Shown here: in pieces, positions 35,244-44,049 of the stretch
Layout of the letters: every line of letters starts with the position of its first letter
Position numbering within the stretch: the first letter of the stretch is position 1
NCBI RefSeq assembly: GCF_030252345.1
Contig: NZ_CP126980.1
Location: 5,967,501-6,031,500 of the forward strand
Source of the DNA: Actinoplanes oblitus
GTDB lineage: Bacteria; Actinomycetota; Actinomycetes; Mycobacteriales; Micromonosporaceae
Direction: 5' to 3'
DNA length: 64,000 nucleotides
Program-made: the position numbers and the translations under genes
Notes under the pieces: generated by a model
The model's input: the letters and a program-made list of their open reading frames with translations, nothing else
The model's database searches: none
What the model was told of the DNA's origin: nothing

Positions 35244-35410
35244 TAGCCCGTGTTTCGGAGTCCGGCCGAGTGCGAGGCGAGGTCCAGAGTGTGGCTGGCA
35301 ACGGCCGCGAAGCACCCGCATACCGGTGTTGTATGTGGGTGTTTCGCGGACGCTGCCAGGCGCGCTCTGGGCCACGCCGCAGCCCCGGTCGGACTCCGAA
35401 ACACGGGCTA
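35244..35410. repeat. Full-length foldback (MITE-like) element, 167 bp
   Basis: The ends TAGCCCGTGTTTCGGAGTCC and its complement match over 20 bases. Inner blocks also pair: GTCCAGAGTGTGGCTGGCA with TGCCAGGCGCGCTCTGGGC, and CGCGAAGCACCCGCATA with TATGTGGGTGTTTCGCG around the centre. The whole element can fold into one long hairpin. The right third recurs at 20844-20894 with one mismatch in 51. The last three bases supply the TAG stop of the GNAT gene on the minus strand. No transposase is present, so mobility would depend on an enzyme elsewhere. Confidence 0.85.
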
Positions 35411-36316
35411 AGCCTGGAAGCCACGGGCGGTGCGGGTCAGAAGGGTGAAGCCGCACGCGGTGAGGAAACCGGCGTAGTCGTCCTCCCCCTCGCCGGCGTA
35501 GTCGAGCAGCCGGGTCACTCCCGCCAGCTCCAGCCAGGTGGCCGCCCGGCCGAGCAGCCAGCGCCCGATCCCCCGGCGGCGATGTGCCGGCTCCACCCAC
35601 AGGTTGCCGACGTCCGCCCAGGTGCCCACCCGGGAGACCCGCGGCCCGGCGTCGAGGTTGGTGTCCACTTCGACATATCCCACGTCGGCCCCGTCCCGCA
35701 CCGCGGTGAACCGGGTGCCGTTGATGCCCATCGTCCGGCGAGCGGTCAGCCCGGGCACCGGGTCCGCCGGCCGGTCCAGGCCGCCGACCCGGACCACGAA
35801 CACCATTTCGGTACGCCCGGAGTGCCGGAATCCGACGCGCTCGTAGATCGCCCTGACGTGCGGCCACTGCTCCGGCACGCCGTAGACGCCCGGAGCCGGC
35901 AGCGCCCCGTCGGCCAGCCGGCGGGTCACGCCCCAGCGCCGCAGTTGTGCGTGGCAGGCCACCGCGAGCGCGTCACCGGCTCGGCCCGCGTCCGGCCAGA
36001 TCGGCTCGTCCAGCGCGCACACCAGCCACCGGATCTCCCCGGCGTCCCGCAGGTGCTCCCCGGTCCGCTCCCCGCCGGAGTACCGCACCAGGTGGGCCGC
36101 GGCCACCACCCGCCCGCGCTGCTCGGCGACCAGCGTGACCCGCTCACGCACCCACCGGTCGACGAGGAAGTCCCCCGGCTCCGCCTCCAGTTGGCTGAGC
36201 AGCGCCTGCACGGACACCGACACTCCCGGCACCACCGCCGCGATGTGCGCGTTGACCAGAGAGGTGACCTGCTCCCGGTCGGCACGGCCGAACGGCCGGA
36301 TCAGGATCTCGGACAT
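35408..36316 (-). CDS. GNAT-family N-acetyltransferase, tandem domains
   Basis: A 302-residue protein starting MSEILIRPFGRADREQVTSL. The first half is a degenerate acetyltransferase fold (VTLVAEQRGRVVAAAHLVRY, WPHVRAIYERVGFRHSG). The second half has the classic acetyl-CoA motif NLWVEPAHRRRGIGRWLLGR. This two-domain form resembles actinobacterial proteins of the mycothiol-synthase type in layout only. Substrate unknown. The TAG stop is contributed by the end of the foldback element at 35244-35410, so the natural C-terminus (now ARGFQA) may have been altered. Confidence 0.85.
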   Translation of the reverse strand: MSEILIRPFGRADREQVTSLVNAHIAAVVPGVSVSVQALLSQLEAEPGDFLVDRWVRERVTLVAEQRGRVVAAAHLVRYSGGERTGEHLRDAGEIRWLVCALDEPIWPDAGRAGDALAVACHAQLRRWGVTRRLADGALPAPGVYGVPEQWPHVRAIYERVGFRHSGRTEMVFVVRVGGLDRPADPVPGLTARRTMGINGTRFTAVRDGADVGYVEVDTNLDAGPRVSRVGTWADVGNLWVEPAHRRRGIGRWLLGRAATWLELAGVTRLLDYAGEGEDDYAGFLTACGFTLLTRTARGFQA

Positions 36317-36481
36317 GGGCGGACCTTCCACGCGGGCGCTGCACAGCGCGCAACCAGGGAACGACCCGCTACCGAGCGGTACGCGACCACGATACAACTC
36401 CGCGCGCTGACAGGTGGTCACCGATGCGGCCGGCGACGACGTCGTCGTCCGCTGGTGGGTCCCGTTCCGGCGCGGTCCGGG

Positions 36482-36558
36482 AAACGGAAAAGAGAGCGGC
36501 CGACCGCCCCGGGAGCTCACGCGACGAGCGCGGATCTCAACCGAGGGCGGCCGGCCGC
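36482..36558 (-). terminator. Probable terminator downstream of the cold-shock gene
   Basis: GCGGCCGACCGCCC (36496-36509) pairs with GGGCGGCCGGCCGC (36545-36558) with one mismatch and a 35-base loop. Read in the minus direction, the stem is followed by a pyrimidine-rich tract (complement of GAAACGGAAAAGAGA at 36481-36495), as expected for termination of cspA transcripts. The rest of the gap to 36317 shows nothing else. Confidence 0.5.
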
Positions 36559-36600
36559 CATCTCACCCGGGGACCCGAACCGGGCCTCCGGGCAGCATCC

Positions 36601-36804
36601 TCAGAGCGGGCGGATGTTCTCCGCCTGGGGGCCCTTGGCTCCCTGGGTGACCTCGAACTCGACGCGCTGGTTCTCGTCGAGGCTCCGGAAACCGGAGGCC
36701 GCGATGTTGGAGAAGTGCGCGAACACGTCCGGGCCGCCGTCATCCTGGGTGATGAAGCCGAAACCCTTGTCGCTGTTGAACCATTTGACGGTGCCGGTGG
36801 CCAT
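36601..36804 (-). CDS. cspA: Cold-shock protein (CspA family)
   Basis: A 67-residue cold-shock domain: [27 protein letters not shown] and an acidic [15 protein letters not shown] end. The RNA-binding motifs RNP1 (KGFGFI) and RNP2 (VFAHF) are intact. It binds single-stranded RNA/DNA and melts RNA structure. AGGAGAG precedes the ATG. The 5' leader contains a strong hairpin with a T tract (36831-36872), suggesting control by attenuation or temperature-dependent folding. Confidence 0.96.
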   Translation of the reverse strand: MATGTVKWFNSDKGFGFITQDDGGPDVFAHFSNIAASGFRSLDENQRVEFEVTQGAKGPQAENIRPL

Positions 36805-36830
36805 GATCTCTCCTGGTAATGAGCTGACTT

Positions 36831-36872
36831 CAAACAAAAACGCCTGACGGGCCGAAATACCCATCAGGCGTT
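36831..36872 (-). promoter_or_regulatory. Terminator-like attenuator hairpin in the cspA leader
   Basis: In the minus direction, AACGCCTGATGGG (complement of 36860-36872) pairs with CCCGTCAGGCGTT (complement of 36839-36851), 12 of 13 positions, around an 8-base loop. TTTTTGTTTG follows directly. This is a textbook intrinsic terminator, yet it lies 27 bp before the cspA start codon and well after any likely promoter. It is therefore a candidate conditional attenuator, which CspA-type antiterminators could melt. Confidence 0.7.
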
Positions 36873-36919
36873 CAAGAAAGTCTGTGAGATACAACGTGGT
36901 CAGACTAGCACGGCATCGG

Positions 36920-37594
36920 CTATCGGACGGTACCAAGCACGGTGACCTCGGTGATGGCGGCGTCCTGGGCGGCGCCGAGGCCGGAGATGCGGTAACTGGT
37001 CAGCACCGGCAGCCACCAGTCCGGCAGGTGGCCGCGGCCCGGGTCGCCGACCAGGATCCGGCCGCCGCGGGCGGTCACCCGCAGCAGGAAGGTCAGCATC
37101 CGGGCGGCCAGGTCGCGGTCGTAGAGGCCGTCGCCGACCAGGACCACCTCGGCGTCACCGCCGTCGCCGTCGAGCAGATCGCCCTCGACCAGCCGCAGGG
37201 GCACCGCGTTGGCGTCGGCGTTCATCGCGGCGGCGGCCAGCGCGTACGGATCGATGTCGTTGGCCGTCACCTCGGCGGCGCCGGCCTTGGCCGCGGCGAT
37301 CGCCGCCACCCCGCCGCCGCAGGCCACGTCGAGCACCCGCAGGCCGCGCACCGACTGCGGATGGTCCAGCAGGTACCGGGCGAGGGCCTGGCCGCCGGCC
37401 CAGGCACTGGTCCAGAACGGGGTCAGCCCGGCGCCCGTCTGCGACTCCAGGCGCGCCTGCAGGACGATGGCGTCGTCGGCCAGGTGCAGGCGGAGCTCCG
37501 GAAGAAACGGTGGCGTCACCAGCCGCAGGCCGTCGTAGCCGTCGGCGCACGAGGCCATGAATGGGGTCAGCGAACTCGCGTCCAACGTCGGCAC
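36920..37594 (-). CDS. Class I methyltransferase, ETF-beta lysine methyltransferase-like (METTL20/Nnt1 type)
   Basis: A 224-residue enzyme from GTG 37594, with GGAG a few bases upstream. The segment [20 protein letters not shown], the SAM motif [22 protein letters not shown] and [13 protein letters not shown] are close to the family containing the lysine methyltransferase of electron-transfer flavoprotein beta (METTL20). [18 protein letters not shown] follows. The substrate is probably a protein, but ETF itself is not encoded here. Transcribed towards cspA, alone. Confidence 0.8.
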   Translation of the reverse strand: MPTLDASSLTPFMASCADGYDGLRLVTPPFLPELRLHLADDAIVLQARLESQTGAGLTPFWTSAWAGGQALARYLLDHPQSVRGLRVLDVACGGGVAAIAAAKAGAAEVTANDIDPYALAAAAMNADANAVPLRLVEGDLLDGDGGDAEVVLVGDGLYDRDLAARMLTFLLRVTARGGRILVGDPGRGHLPDWWLPVLTSYRISGLGAAQDAAITEVTVLGTVR

Positions 37595-37703
37595 GGCATG
37601 CTCCGATCAGGCAGGGTCGCCCGATCCGACCAGTTGCCCACGACCCTACAGGGTGGGTGGACGCGCGCCGCACGATGCGTCGAAAATCCACCCCCCGGGC
37701 TGG

Positions 37704-38867
37704 TCAGGCCGTGATCGGGTTGTACTGCAGCGTCCAGCGGTAGGCCTGCACGAGACGGGTGTCGAAGCCGGACGCCGAACCCCACAGGAAGATCCGGAAG
37801 CGGCGGTAGAGCTCCTCGCCCCAGCGGGCCACGATCTCCTCCCGCCGGGCGTCCAGCCGCTGCGCCCAGGCCCGGCAGGTGAGGTAGTAGTTGTGCCTGT
37901 CGTCCTCGACGTTGAGCAGGTCGAACGGCGAGTGCGCCACCTGTCGCAGGTACTGGTGCAGCAGCAGCGGGGCGGACCGGCCGGGGTAGACGTACTGCTT
38001 GAAGAACGTCGACGCGGTGTGCTTGCGGCGCATCGCGAGCGCGTCCAGGTAGACCCGGCCGCCGGGTTTCAGCAGCCGGGCGTAGGTCCGCAGGGTGGCC
38101 CGGTAATCGGGCAGATGCTCGGTGACGCCCATGTTGACTATCGCGTCGAACGGCTCCGGCGACTCGTACTTCAGGATGTGCTGCCGGACCACCGTGACCG
38201 GCAGCCTCTCCCTGGTGAACAGGTCGTTGAGGAATTTCTCCGACTCGGCGGCCAGGGTGACGGTGGTGACGTCGATGCCGCGCCGGGCGGCGTGCTCGGC
38301 GAAGGCGCCCCAGCCGCCGCCGACCTCGAGGACCCGGTCGCCCGGTTTGACGGCGATGCCGCCCAGGGCGATGTCGAGCTTGCGGGTGATCGCGTCCTCC
38401 AGGACCTCGTCGTCGCCCGAGAAGACGCCCTGGGTGTAACAGCGGTGCCGGGTGTCGAGGAAGGTCAGGAAGAAGTCCGAGTCCTCGTCGTAGTGCTGCG
38501 AGATGGTGCGCCGGTCGTGACCGGTGCGGCCGTGCCACAGCGACGGCGCCCAGCGGCCGAGGAACGCGATCGGGTGGATGTCGGAGAAGAACCTGCGCAT
38601 GTTCAGCAGCGCGCCGAGGTCGCCCTCGCAGTCGAGGTGCCCGCGCAGGTAGGCCACGGCGACCCGCAACTGGTCGAGCGACGCGAGGGCGTCGTGGCCG
38701 GCGTCGTCCCGGACCACGATGCGGAACCGGGACGGGGTGGGCCCGCTGGCGCCGAACGCGAGGACGGCGCCGTCGCGGGCCTGGATCTCGAAGGGAATCG
38801 GTGAGCGGTCACGGAAGAACTCGTCGTAACGCCGGCTGAAGACGTCGGCCAGGTTTCGCCGCCTCAT
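37704..38867 (-). CDS. Cyclopropane-fatty-acyl-phospholipid synthase-like methyltransferase
   Basis: A 387-residue protein of the CFA synthase/mycolic-acid cyclopropane synthase type. An N-terminal lipid-binding-like part (residues 1-110) precedes ISQHYDEDSDFFLTFLD, the SAM motif VLEVGGGWGAFAEHAA, and IVNMGVTEHLPDY. The C-terminal part has TFFKQYVYPGRSAPLLLHQY. The enzyme would add a methylene or methyl group to unsaturated acyl chains of phospholipids. The usual Cys in the SAM motif region (GCGWG) is Gly here (GGGWG). The gap to the saccharopine dehydrogenase-like gene upstream is 49 bp, so co-transcription is possible. Confidence 0.88.
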   Translation of the reverse strand: MRRRNLADVFSRRYDEFFRDRSPIPFEIQARDGAVLAFGASGPTPSRFRIVVRDDAGHDALASLDQLRVAVAYLRGHLDCEGDLGALLNMRRFFSDIHPIAFLGRWAPSLWHGRTGHDRRTISQHYDEDSDFFLTFLDTRHRCYTQGVFSGDDEVLEDAITRKLDIALGGIAVKPGDRVLEVGGGWGAFAEHAARRGIDVTTVTLAAESEKFLNDLFTRERLPVTVVRQHILKYESPEPFDAIVNMGVTEHLPDYRATLRTYARLLKPGGRVYLDALAMRRKHTASTFFKQYVYPGRSAPLLLHQYLRQVAHSPFDLLNVEDDRHNYYLTCRAWAQRLDARREEIVARWGEELYRRFRIFLWGSASGFDTRLVQAYRWTLQYNPITA

Positions 38868-38916
38868 GCCGTGATCCTCTCACCGATATCCACGTCTATC
38901 CAGGTTTCGCCGGTCC

Positions 38917-40155
38917 CTATGCGACGGTGACGGCGAGCGCGGACTGCTCACGCATGGCCCACGGTGACCCGTACGCGGTGAGCAGCTCCAGGAACGGCTT
39001 CGGCGCGAACGCCTCCGGGCCGAGCACCCCGGCGCCCCGCCACTCGCCGGTGGCGAGCAGCTCCAGCGCCACCACCGGGTTGATGGCGGTCTGCCAGACC
39101 ACCGCCTGCGACCCGTACTCGGCCATCGACCACTCGTTGTCGACCACGTGGTAGAGGTAGACCTCGCGGGGCGCGCCGTCCTTGACCCCGCGCACCCAGG
39201 TGCCGGCGCAGGTCTTGCCGCGCATCCGCTCACCCAGGGTCGCCGGGTCGGGCAGGCTGGCCGCCACCACGTCGCGCGGCGACACGGTGACCGGTCCGTG
39301 CGGTCCGGGGACGATCACCCCCTCGGTGGAGTCGAGCCCGATCTGGTGCAGGGTGCGCAGCGTACGGATGAAGTCCTCGCCCAGCCCGTACTTGAAGGTG
39401 ACCCGCCGCGCCCGCACCCACCGCGGGATGAGCAGCACCTCCTCGTGCTCCACGTTGACGCACTGCACCGGCCCGATGCCGGCCGGGAAGTCGAACACCT
39501 CGGGCTCGCTGAACGGCGCCGTGGTGAACCAGCCGCGGTCCCTCTCCCACACCACCGGCGGGTTCAGGCACTCCTCGATGGTGGTCCAGATGTTGAACGA
39601 CGGGGCGAACTCGTAGCCGTCGACGGTCAGGTTCGCGCCGTCCCGTACGCCGATCTCGTCGATCTCGTCGAACAGCTCGTCGGCGGCGTACCGGGCGAAG
39701 ACGTCGGACAGGCCCGGCTCCACGCCCATCCCGACCAGCGCCAGCCGATCCGCGGCCAGCCACTCGTCGTGCTTGGCGAACTGCGCGTCACCGAGCATGA
39801 CGCCGGGTTTCTCGTAGGGCTGCGACGGGTGCGGCCGGGACAGCGACATCGCCATGTCCAGATAGGTGACTCCGGCCTCGCCGGCCGCCGTGAACAACGA
39901 CACCACGAAACGCGGGTCGGTGGCGTTGAGCAGCACGTCACATCCGGTCCGGCGGAGCAGGTCGACGACCGCCACCGGGTCGGAGGCGTCCACCCGCGCG
40001 GCCCGGAACCGGGGATCGCCGGCCGCGGTCACCGCGGCGTGCGCCCGGGCCAGGTCGTAGTCGGCCACCACCATCTCGTCGAAGAACGGCCGCCGCGCCG
40101 CGATCCTGGTGATCGCCGTGCCGACGCCGCCCGCTCCTACCAGCAGGACACGCAT
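38917..40155 (-). CDS. Saccharopine dehydrogenase-family oxidoreductase
   Basis: A 412-residue protein starting MRVLLVGAGGVGTAITRIAA, a Rossmann NAD(P) motif, with AAGGAG upstream of the ATG. The family body is seen in VLLNATDPRFVVSLFTAAGE, YLDMAMSLSRPHPSQ and LVGMGVEPGLSDVFARYAADEL. Members act on saccharopine or related amino-acid adducts, or as carboxyspermidine/lysine-pathway enzymes; which one is unclear. It is divergent from a TetR regulator, and its promoter -35 box (TTGACC at 40234-40239, complement) lies inside a palindromic operator, so repression by that regulator is likely. Confidence 0.87.
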   Translation of the reverse strand: MRVLLVGAGGVGTAITRIAARRPFFDEMVVADYDLARAHAAVTAAGDPRFRAARVDASDPVAVVDLLRRTGCDVLLNATDPRFVVSLFTAAGEAGVTYLDMAMSLSRPHPSQPYEKPGVMLGDAQFAKHDEWLAADRLALVGMGVEPGLSDVFARYAADELFDEIDEIGVRDGANLTVDGYEFAPSFNIWTTIEECLNPPVVWERDRGWFTTAPFSEPEVFDFPAGIGPVQCVNVEHEEVLLIPRWVRARRVTFKYGLGEDFIRTLRTLHQIGLDSTEGVIVPGPHGPVTVSPRDVVAASLPDPATLGERMRGKTCAGTWVRGVKDGAPREVYLYHVVDNEWSMAEYGSQAVVWQTAINPVVALELLATGEWRGAGVLGPEAFAPKPFLELLTAYGSPWAMREQSALAVTVA

Positions 40156-40209
40156 GACCTGCTCCTTTCCTTGCCTTTCGAGGTAAAAGATCGTGGGGCC
40201 CCGCCACAG

Positions 40210-40254
40210 ATCAAACTTTCCGGGTACGCGTAAGGTCAACTGTGTTGGCATAAG
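40210..40254 (-). promoter_or_regulatory. Promoter and TetR-type operator of the saccharopine dehydrogenase/TetR divergon
   Basis: On the minus strand TTGACC (40234-40239) and TTTGAT (40210-40215) are 18 bp apart and make a good promoter for the dehydrogenase gene. Over the -35 lies an imperfect palindrome at 40230-40254, whose complement begins CTTATGCCAACACAGTTGAC. Its counterpart at 58732-58755 begins CTTATGTCAACGCATTGAC, one base shorter. Both sit in front of homologous TetR genes. Confidence 0.7.
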
Positions 40255-40271
40255 AAGGTCGAGGTTCCACC

Positions 40272-41033
40272 ATGCCGAAGGCAGTGGTCAGCGAGGGCGA
40301 CAGGCGCCGACGCAGACCCACCCGCTCGGGCACCGTGCTGTCCGAGACGCTGATCATCGATACCGCGTTACGCCTGCTCAGGGAGCACGGCAGCACCGGT
40401 CTGAGCGCCCGCCGGCTGGGCCTCGCGCTGGACTGCGACCCGAGCGCGCTGTACCGGTATTTCCGGGGCATGGACGACCTCACCCTGGCGATCGGCGACA
40501 CCCTGATCGGGCAGGCGTTGCACGGCTGGTCACCCACCGGTGAGTGGCGTGCGGACCTGCGGACGCTCGGGTTGCGGTTCCACAGCGCGTACGTCGCCCA
40601 CCCGCAGGCCGCGGTGCTGACCACCAGCCGGGTCACCGGCCGGGCCAACGAGCTGGCCGCCGACGAGGCGGTGCTCGGCGTGCTGCGCCGGGCCGGTCTC
40701 CCGGTCGCCGAGGCGGTCCGGATCTACCACGCGTTCATCGACCAGACGCTGGCGTTCGCGGCCCTCGACGCCGCCTCGCTGGCCCTGCCGAGGGCGGCGT
40801 TGCGGGCCGAGGACGAGGTGTGGCGTTCGACGTACGGCCGGCTGCCGGCCACCACCCACCCGCACGTCGCCGAGGCCGCCCCGCTGCTCGCCGCCGAGAT
40901 GGTCGAGAGCGCCTACCCGGCCGCGCTCGACCTGCTCCTGGACGCGATCGCCGCCCGGCTGGCGGCCAGGCTCGCGGGCCCGGCCGCACCGGCCGGCAGC
41001 GGTGCGGGCCGGGGGCGGCTCCGCCGGTCGTGA
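40272..41033 (+). CDS. TetR-family regulator (paralogue A)
   Basis: A 253-residue protein. An arginine-rich start (RRRRRPTRSGTVL) precedes the helix-turn-helix (IIDTALRLLREHGSTGLSAR and LALDCDPSALYRYFRG). The ligand domain is TetR_C-like, with LTTSRVTGRANELAADEAVLG. It resembles the TetR at 58023-58721 through RRRPTRSG, the HTH and the ligand domain. Both are divergent from amino-acid oxidoreductase genes and share an operator. It probably represses the dehydrogenase gene and itself in response to an amino-acid-derived ligand. Confidence 0.9.
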   Translation: MPKAVVSEGDRRRRRPTRSGTVLSETLIIDTALRLLREHGSTGLSARRLGLALDCDPSALYRYFRGMDDLTLAIGDTLIGQALHGWSPTGEWRADLRTLGLRFHSAYVAHPQAAVLTTSRVTGRANELAADEAVLGVLRRAGLPVAEAVRIYHAFIDQTLAFAALDAASLALPRAALRAEDEVWRSTYGRLPATTHPHVAEAAPLLAAEMVESAYPAALDLLLDAIAARLAARLAGPAAPAGSGAGRGRLRRS

Positions 41034-41046
41034 CCCCGCTGGCACC

Positions 41047-42030
41047 ATGACCGGCATGACAGCCGCACCACGGGTCTGGTTCGACACCCCGCACCCCCGG
41101 CTGCGTCCGGTGCTGGCCGCGATGATCGGCGCCGGCGTGCTGCTCGCCGGCCTCGGGGTGGCCGGTGACGTGGCCGGGTTCTGGGCGAGCCTCCCGTTCC
41201 TGACCAACCTCGTGTCGTCGCTGACCGGCGCGCTGTTCGGCATCCCGGTGGGGATAGTGGTGGTGCAACGGCTGCTGCAGGCGCAGACCGACGCCAACGA
41301 CCGGGCCGCCGCCTGGCGTCTGGCCCTGCGGTCGGCGCACCACATGCGCACCGCGGCCGGCGCGCTGACCGGCCCGGCGGGCACCGGTGAGGAACTGGCC
41401 CGGCTCCTGGCCCGGTGCGACAGCGCGGTGGCCGAGGCCCGGGAGTGGGCGGAGCTGGCGCACCACGCCCGGCCCCGGCCGCGGCGGCTCCGGGCCAGCA
41501 TGTACCAGCGCACCTACCTGCGGCAGGTGCTCGAGTTGCACGACGCGGCCCGGCAGGCCCTGGCGGTGTACACGCGGACGAGCCACGCCGCCGCGACCGC
41601 CATCGAACGGATCCGGTCCGAGGCCGGGTTCCTGCACGATCAGGTACGGCCGATGGTGCTCCGGCTGGACGGCGCGTGGCTCCCACCCCCGCAGGCCCGG
41701 GCGCTGGAACACCTCGACGAGAGTTTCCCCGCCGACCTGCCGCGCGCCGCCGCCGCCCAGGCGCGCGCCGTCGAACTGCTGCTCGACGCGATGGCCGCAC
41801 CGCAACTCGCGGCGCTGCTGCCCGAGGACGACGCGGCCCGGGCCGGCCTCGGCGATCCGAAGCTGCCGCTGCCGATGCCCCCGATGGAGCAGCTGACGAA
41901 GGTACGCGCGGAACTCGGCCGGCTGATCGCCCAGCTCGACCGGGCACGGCGGGCCGGCGCGCTGGCCGGCGAGATCCAGGATGCCGTCGACGACAGTTGT
42001 CGATCAATGCCGAGGGCTACCGTTGGGTAA
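41047..42030 (+). CDS. Membrane protein of unknown function with a helical cytoplasmic domain
   Basis: A 327-residue protein; ATG 41047 is taken, with another ATG three codons later equally possible. Two hydrophobic helices at about 22-40 and 50-70 (AAMIGAGVLLAGLGVAGDV, SSLTGALFGIPVGIVVVQRL) are followed by about 250 residues of Ala/Arg/Leu-rich helix suggesting coiled coils (AERAVELLLDAM-like segments). No enzyme motif recognised. It follows the TetR gene by 13 bp on the same strand and may share its transcript. Confidence 0.7.
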   Translation: MTGMTAAPRVWFDTPHPRLRPVLAAMIGAGVLLAGLGVAGDVAGFWASLPFLTNLVSSLTGALFGIPVGIVVVQRLLQAQTDANDRAAAWRLALRSAHHMRTAAGALTGPAGTGEELARLLARCDSAVAEAREWAELAHHARPRPRRLRASMYQRTYLRQVLELHDAARQALAVYTRTSHAAATAIERIRSEAGFLHDQVRPMVLRLDGAWLPPPQARALEHLDESFPADLPRAAAAQARAVELLLDAMAAPQLAALLPEDDAARAGLGDPKLPLPMPPMEQLTKVRAELGRLIAQLDRARRAGALAGEIQDAVDDSCRSMPRATVG

Positions 42031-42084
42031 CCCCGCGGCGTAGCGTGACGGCCAGGCACCGTCCGACGTCGGAGGGAAACACCG

Positions 42085-43983
42085 ATGACCACGACGAATG
42101 GGAAACCGGCAGACGTCTCGGAGAAGCAGGCCCGGCAGGTTGCCGAGGCGGCCCGGGAGTCCGAGTGGCGCAAGCCCAGCTTCGGTAAGGAGCTGTTTCT
42201 CGGCAAGTTCCAGCTGGACCTGATCGACCCCTGGCCGAGCCCGCCGGACAGTCCCGACGCCGACGACTTCCTGCGCAAACTCGACGCCTACGTGCGCACC
42301 GAGCTGGACGGCGAGCGGATCGAACGGGACGCCCGGATCCCCGACGAGGCGTTCCAGGAGCTGGCCCGGCTCGGCGCGTTCGGCATGAAGATCGACAAGG
42401 AGTACGGCGGGCTCGGCCTGTCGAACCTGCACTACTGCAAGGCGCTGACGCTGATCGGTTCGGTGAGCGCCTCCACGGCGGCGCTGCTGTCGGCACATCA
42501 GTCGATCGGGGTGCCGCAGCCGCTGAAACTGTTCGGCTCCGCCGCACAGAAGGAGGCCTTCCTGCCGCGCCTGGCCGCCGGCGAGGTGTCGGCCTTCCTG
42601 CTCACCGAGCCGGATGTCGGTTCCGACCCGGCGCGGCTCGGCACCGTCGCCGAGCCGGTCGAGGGCGGGTACCGGCTGAACGGGATGAAGCTGTGGGCGA
42701 CCAACGGCACGGTGGCGACGCTGCTGGTGGTGATGGCGCGCGTCCCGGAGAAAGGGATCACCGCGTTCGTGGTCGAGGGCGACGCGCCGGGCATCACCGT
42801 GGAGCGGCGCAACGCGTTCCTCGGCCTGCGCGGCCTGGAGAACAGCGTCACCCGGTTCCACGACGTCTTCGTACCGGAGGAGAACGTGATCGGCGGCCTG
42901 GGCAAGGGCCTGCGGATCGCCCTGACCACGCTGAACACCGGCCGCCTGTCGCTGCCCGCGATGTGCGTCGGCGCCGGCAAGCGGTCACTCACGATCGCCC
43001 GTGAGTGGGCCGCGGACCGGGTGCAGTGGGGCCGGTCGGTCGGCACCCACGAGGCGGTGGCCAAGAAGATCGCGTTCATCGCCGCCACCACCTACGCGAT
43101 GGAGTCGATGCTCGACCTCTGCTGCCTGATCGCCGACGACGCGCGCAACGACATCCGGATCGAGGCCGCGCTGGTCAAGCTGTTCGCCAGCGAGATGGGC
43201 TGGCTGATCGCCGACGAGCTGATCCAGATCCGCGGCGGCCGCGGCTACGAGACGGCGGAGTCGCTGCGGGCCCGCGGCGAACGCCCGGCCGAGGCCGAGC
43301 AGATCCTGCGCGACATGCGGATCAACCGGATCTTCGAGGGCTCCACCGAGATCATGCACCTGCTGATCGCGCGGGAGGCGGTCGACGCGCACCTCACGGT
43401 GGCCGGCGACATCATCGACCCGGACGCCGATCTCGGCCGCAAGGCCCGCGCCGGTGCCCGCGCCGGTGGCTTCTACGCGCGGTGGCTGCCCACCCTCGCG
43501 GTCGGCAAGGGTCAAAATCCTTTGGAGTACGCCCGGTTCGGCCCCCTGGCGGCCCATCTGCGGTACGTCGAACGCGCCTCCCGCAAACTCGCCCGCTCGA
43601 CGTTCTACGCGATGTCCCGCTGGCAGGGAAAGCTGGAGCGCAAGCAGGGCTTCCTCGGGCGGATCGTGGACATCGGCGCCGAGCTGTTCGCGATGTCGGC
43701 GGCCTGCGTGCGGGCCAACGCCTCGGGGCAGCCGGCCGAGTTGGAGCTGGCCGACCTGTTCTGCCGGCAGGCCCGGCTCCGGACCGAGGCGCTGTTCACG
43801 GCGCTCTGGGACAACACCGACGCACTCGACGCGAAAGCCGCCGACCGGGTCCTGCACGGCCGGTACGCCTTCCTCGAGGAGGGTGTGGTGCATCCGGCGT
43901 CGGATGCCGCCTGGGTCGCGCCGTGGCAGGCCGGGGCGGCCACCGTCGAGGACGTGCGACGACGCATTCCGCCAGCTCAATGA
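42085..43983 (+). CDS. Acyl-CoA dehydrogenase, VLCAD/ACAD9-like long form
   Basis: A 632-residue protein, longer than the usual 380-400 because of a C-terminal helical extension like that of very-long-chain acyl-CoA dehydrogenases. The N-terminal and middle domains carry FGMKIDKEYGGLGLSN, FLLTEPDVGSDPA and WATNGTVATLLVVMARV. The flavin-binding C-domain has RGGRGYETAESLRARG and the substrate-binding INRIFEGSTEIMHLLIA. It would catalyse FAD-dependent alpha,beta-dehydrogenation of long acyl-CoAs. Transcribed after the membrane protein with a 54-bp gap. Confidence 0.92.
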   Translation: MTTTNGKPADVSEKQARQVAEAARESEWRKPSFGKELFLGKFQLDLIDPWPSPPDSPDADDFLRKLDAYVRTELDGERIERDARIPDEAFQELARLGAFGMKIDKEYGGLGLSNLHYCKALTLIGSVSASTAALLSAHQSIGVPQPLKLFGSAAQKEAFLPRLAAGEVSAFLLTEPDVGSDPARLGTVAEPVEGGYRLNGMKLWATNGTVATLLVVMARVPEKGITAFVVEGDAPGITVERRNAFLGLRGLENSVTRFHDVFVPEENVIGGLGKGLRIALTTLNTGRLSLPAMCVGAGKRSLTIAREWAADRVQWGRSVGTHEAVAKKIAFIAATTYAMESMLDLCCLIADDARNDIRIEAALVKLFASEMGWLIADELIQIRGGRGYETAESLRARGERPAEAEQILRDMRINRIFEGSTEIMHLLIAREAVDAHLTVAGDIIDPDADLGRKARAGARAGGFYARWLPTLAVGKGQNPLEYARFGPLAAHLRYVERASRKLARSTFYAMSRWQGKLERKQGFLGRIVDIGAELFAMSAACVRANASGQPAELELADLFCRQARLRTEALFTALWDNTDALDAKAADRVLHGRYAFLEEGVVHPASDAAWVAPWQAGAATVEDVRRRIPPAQ

Positions 43984-44049
43984 GGCCGCAGCCGGTGTCG
44001 GGTACGGTTTGGGAGGTATAGCGGCGAGGAAAACGGGGAGCCGTCCGGG

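Noticed and set aside
34501..35424. Longer N-terminus for the GH25 protein reaching through the foldback element
   Set aside because: The extension translates repeat DNA and ends the family similarity; ATG 35232 starts exactly at the GH25 fold.
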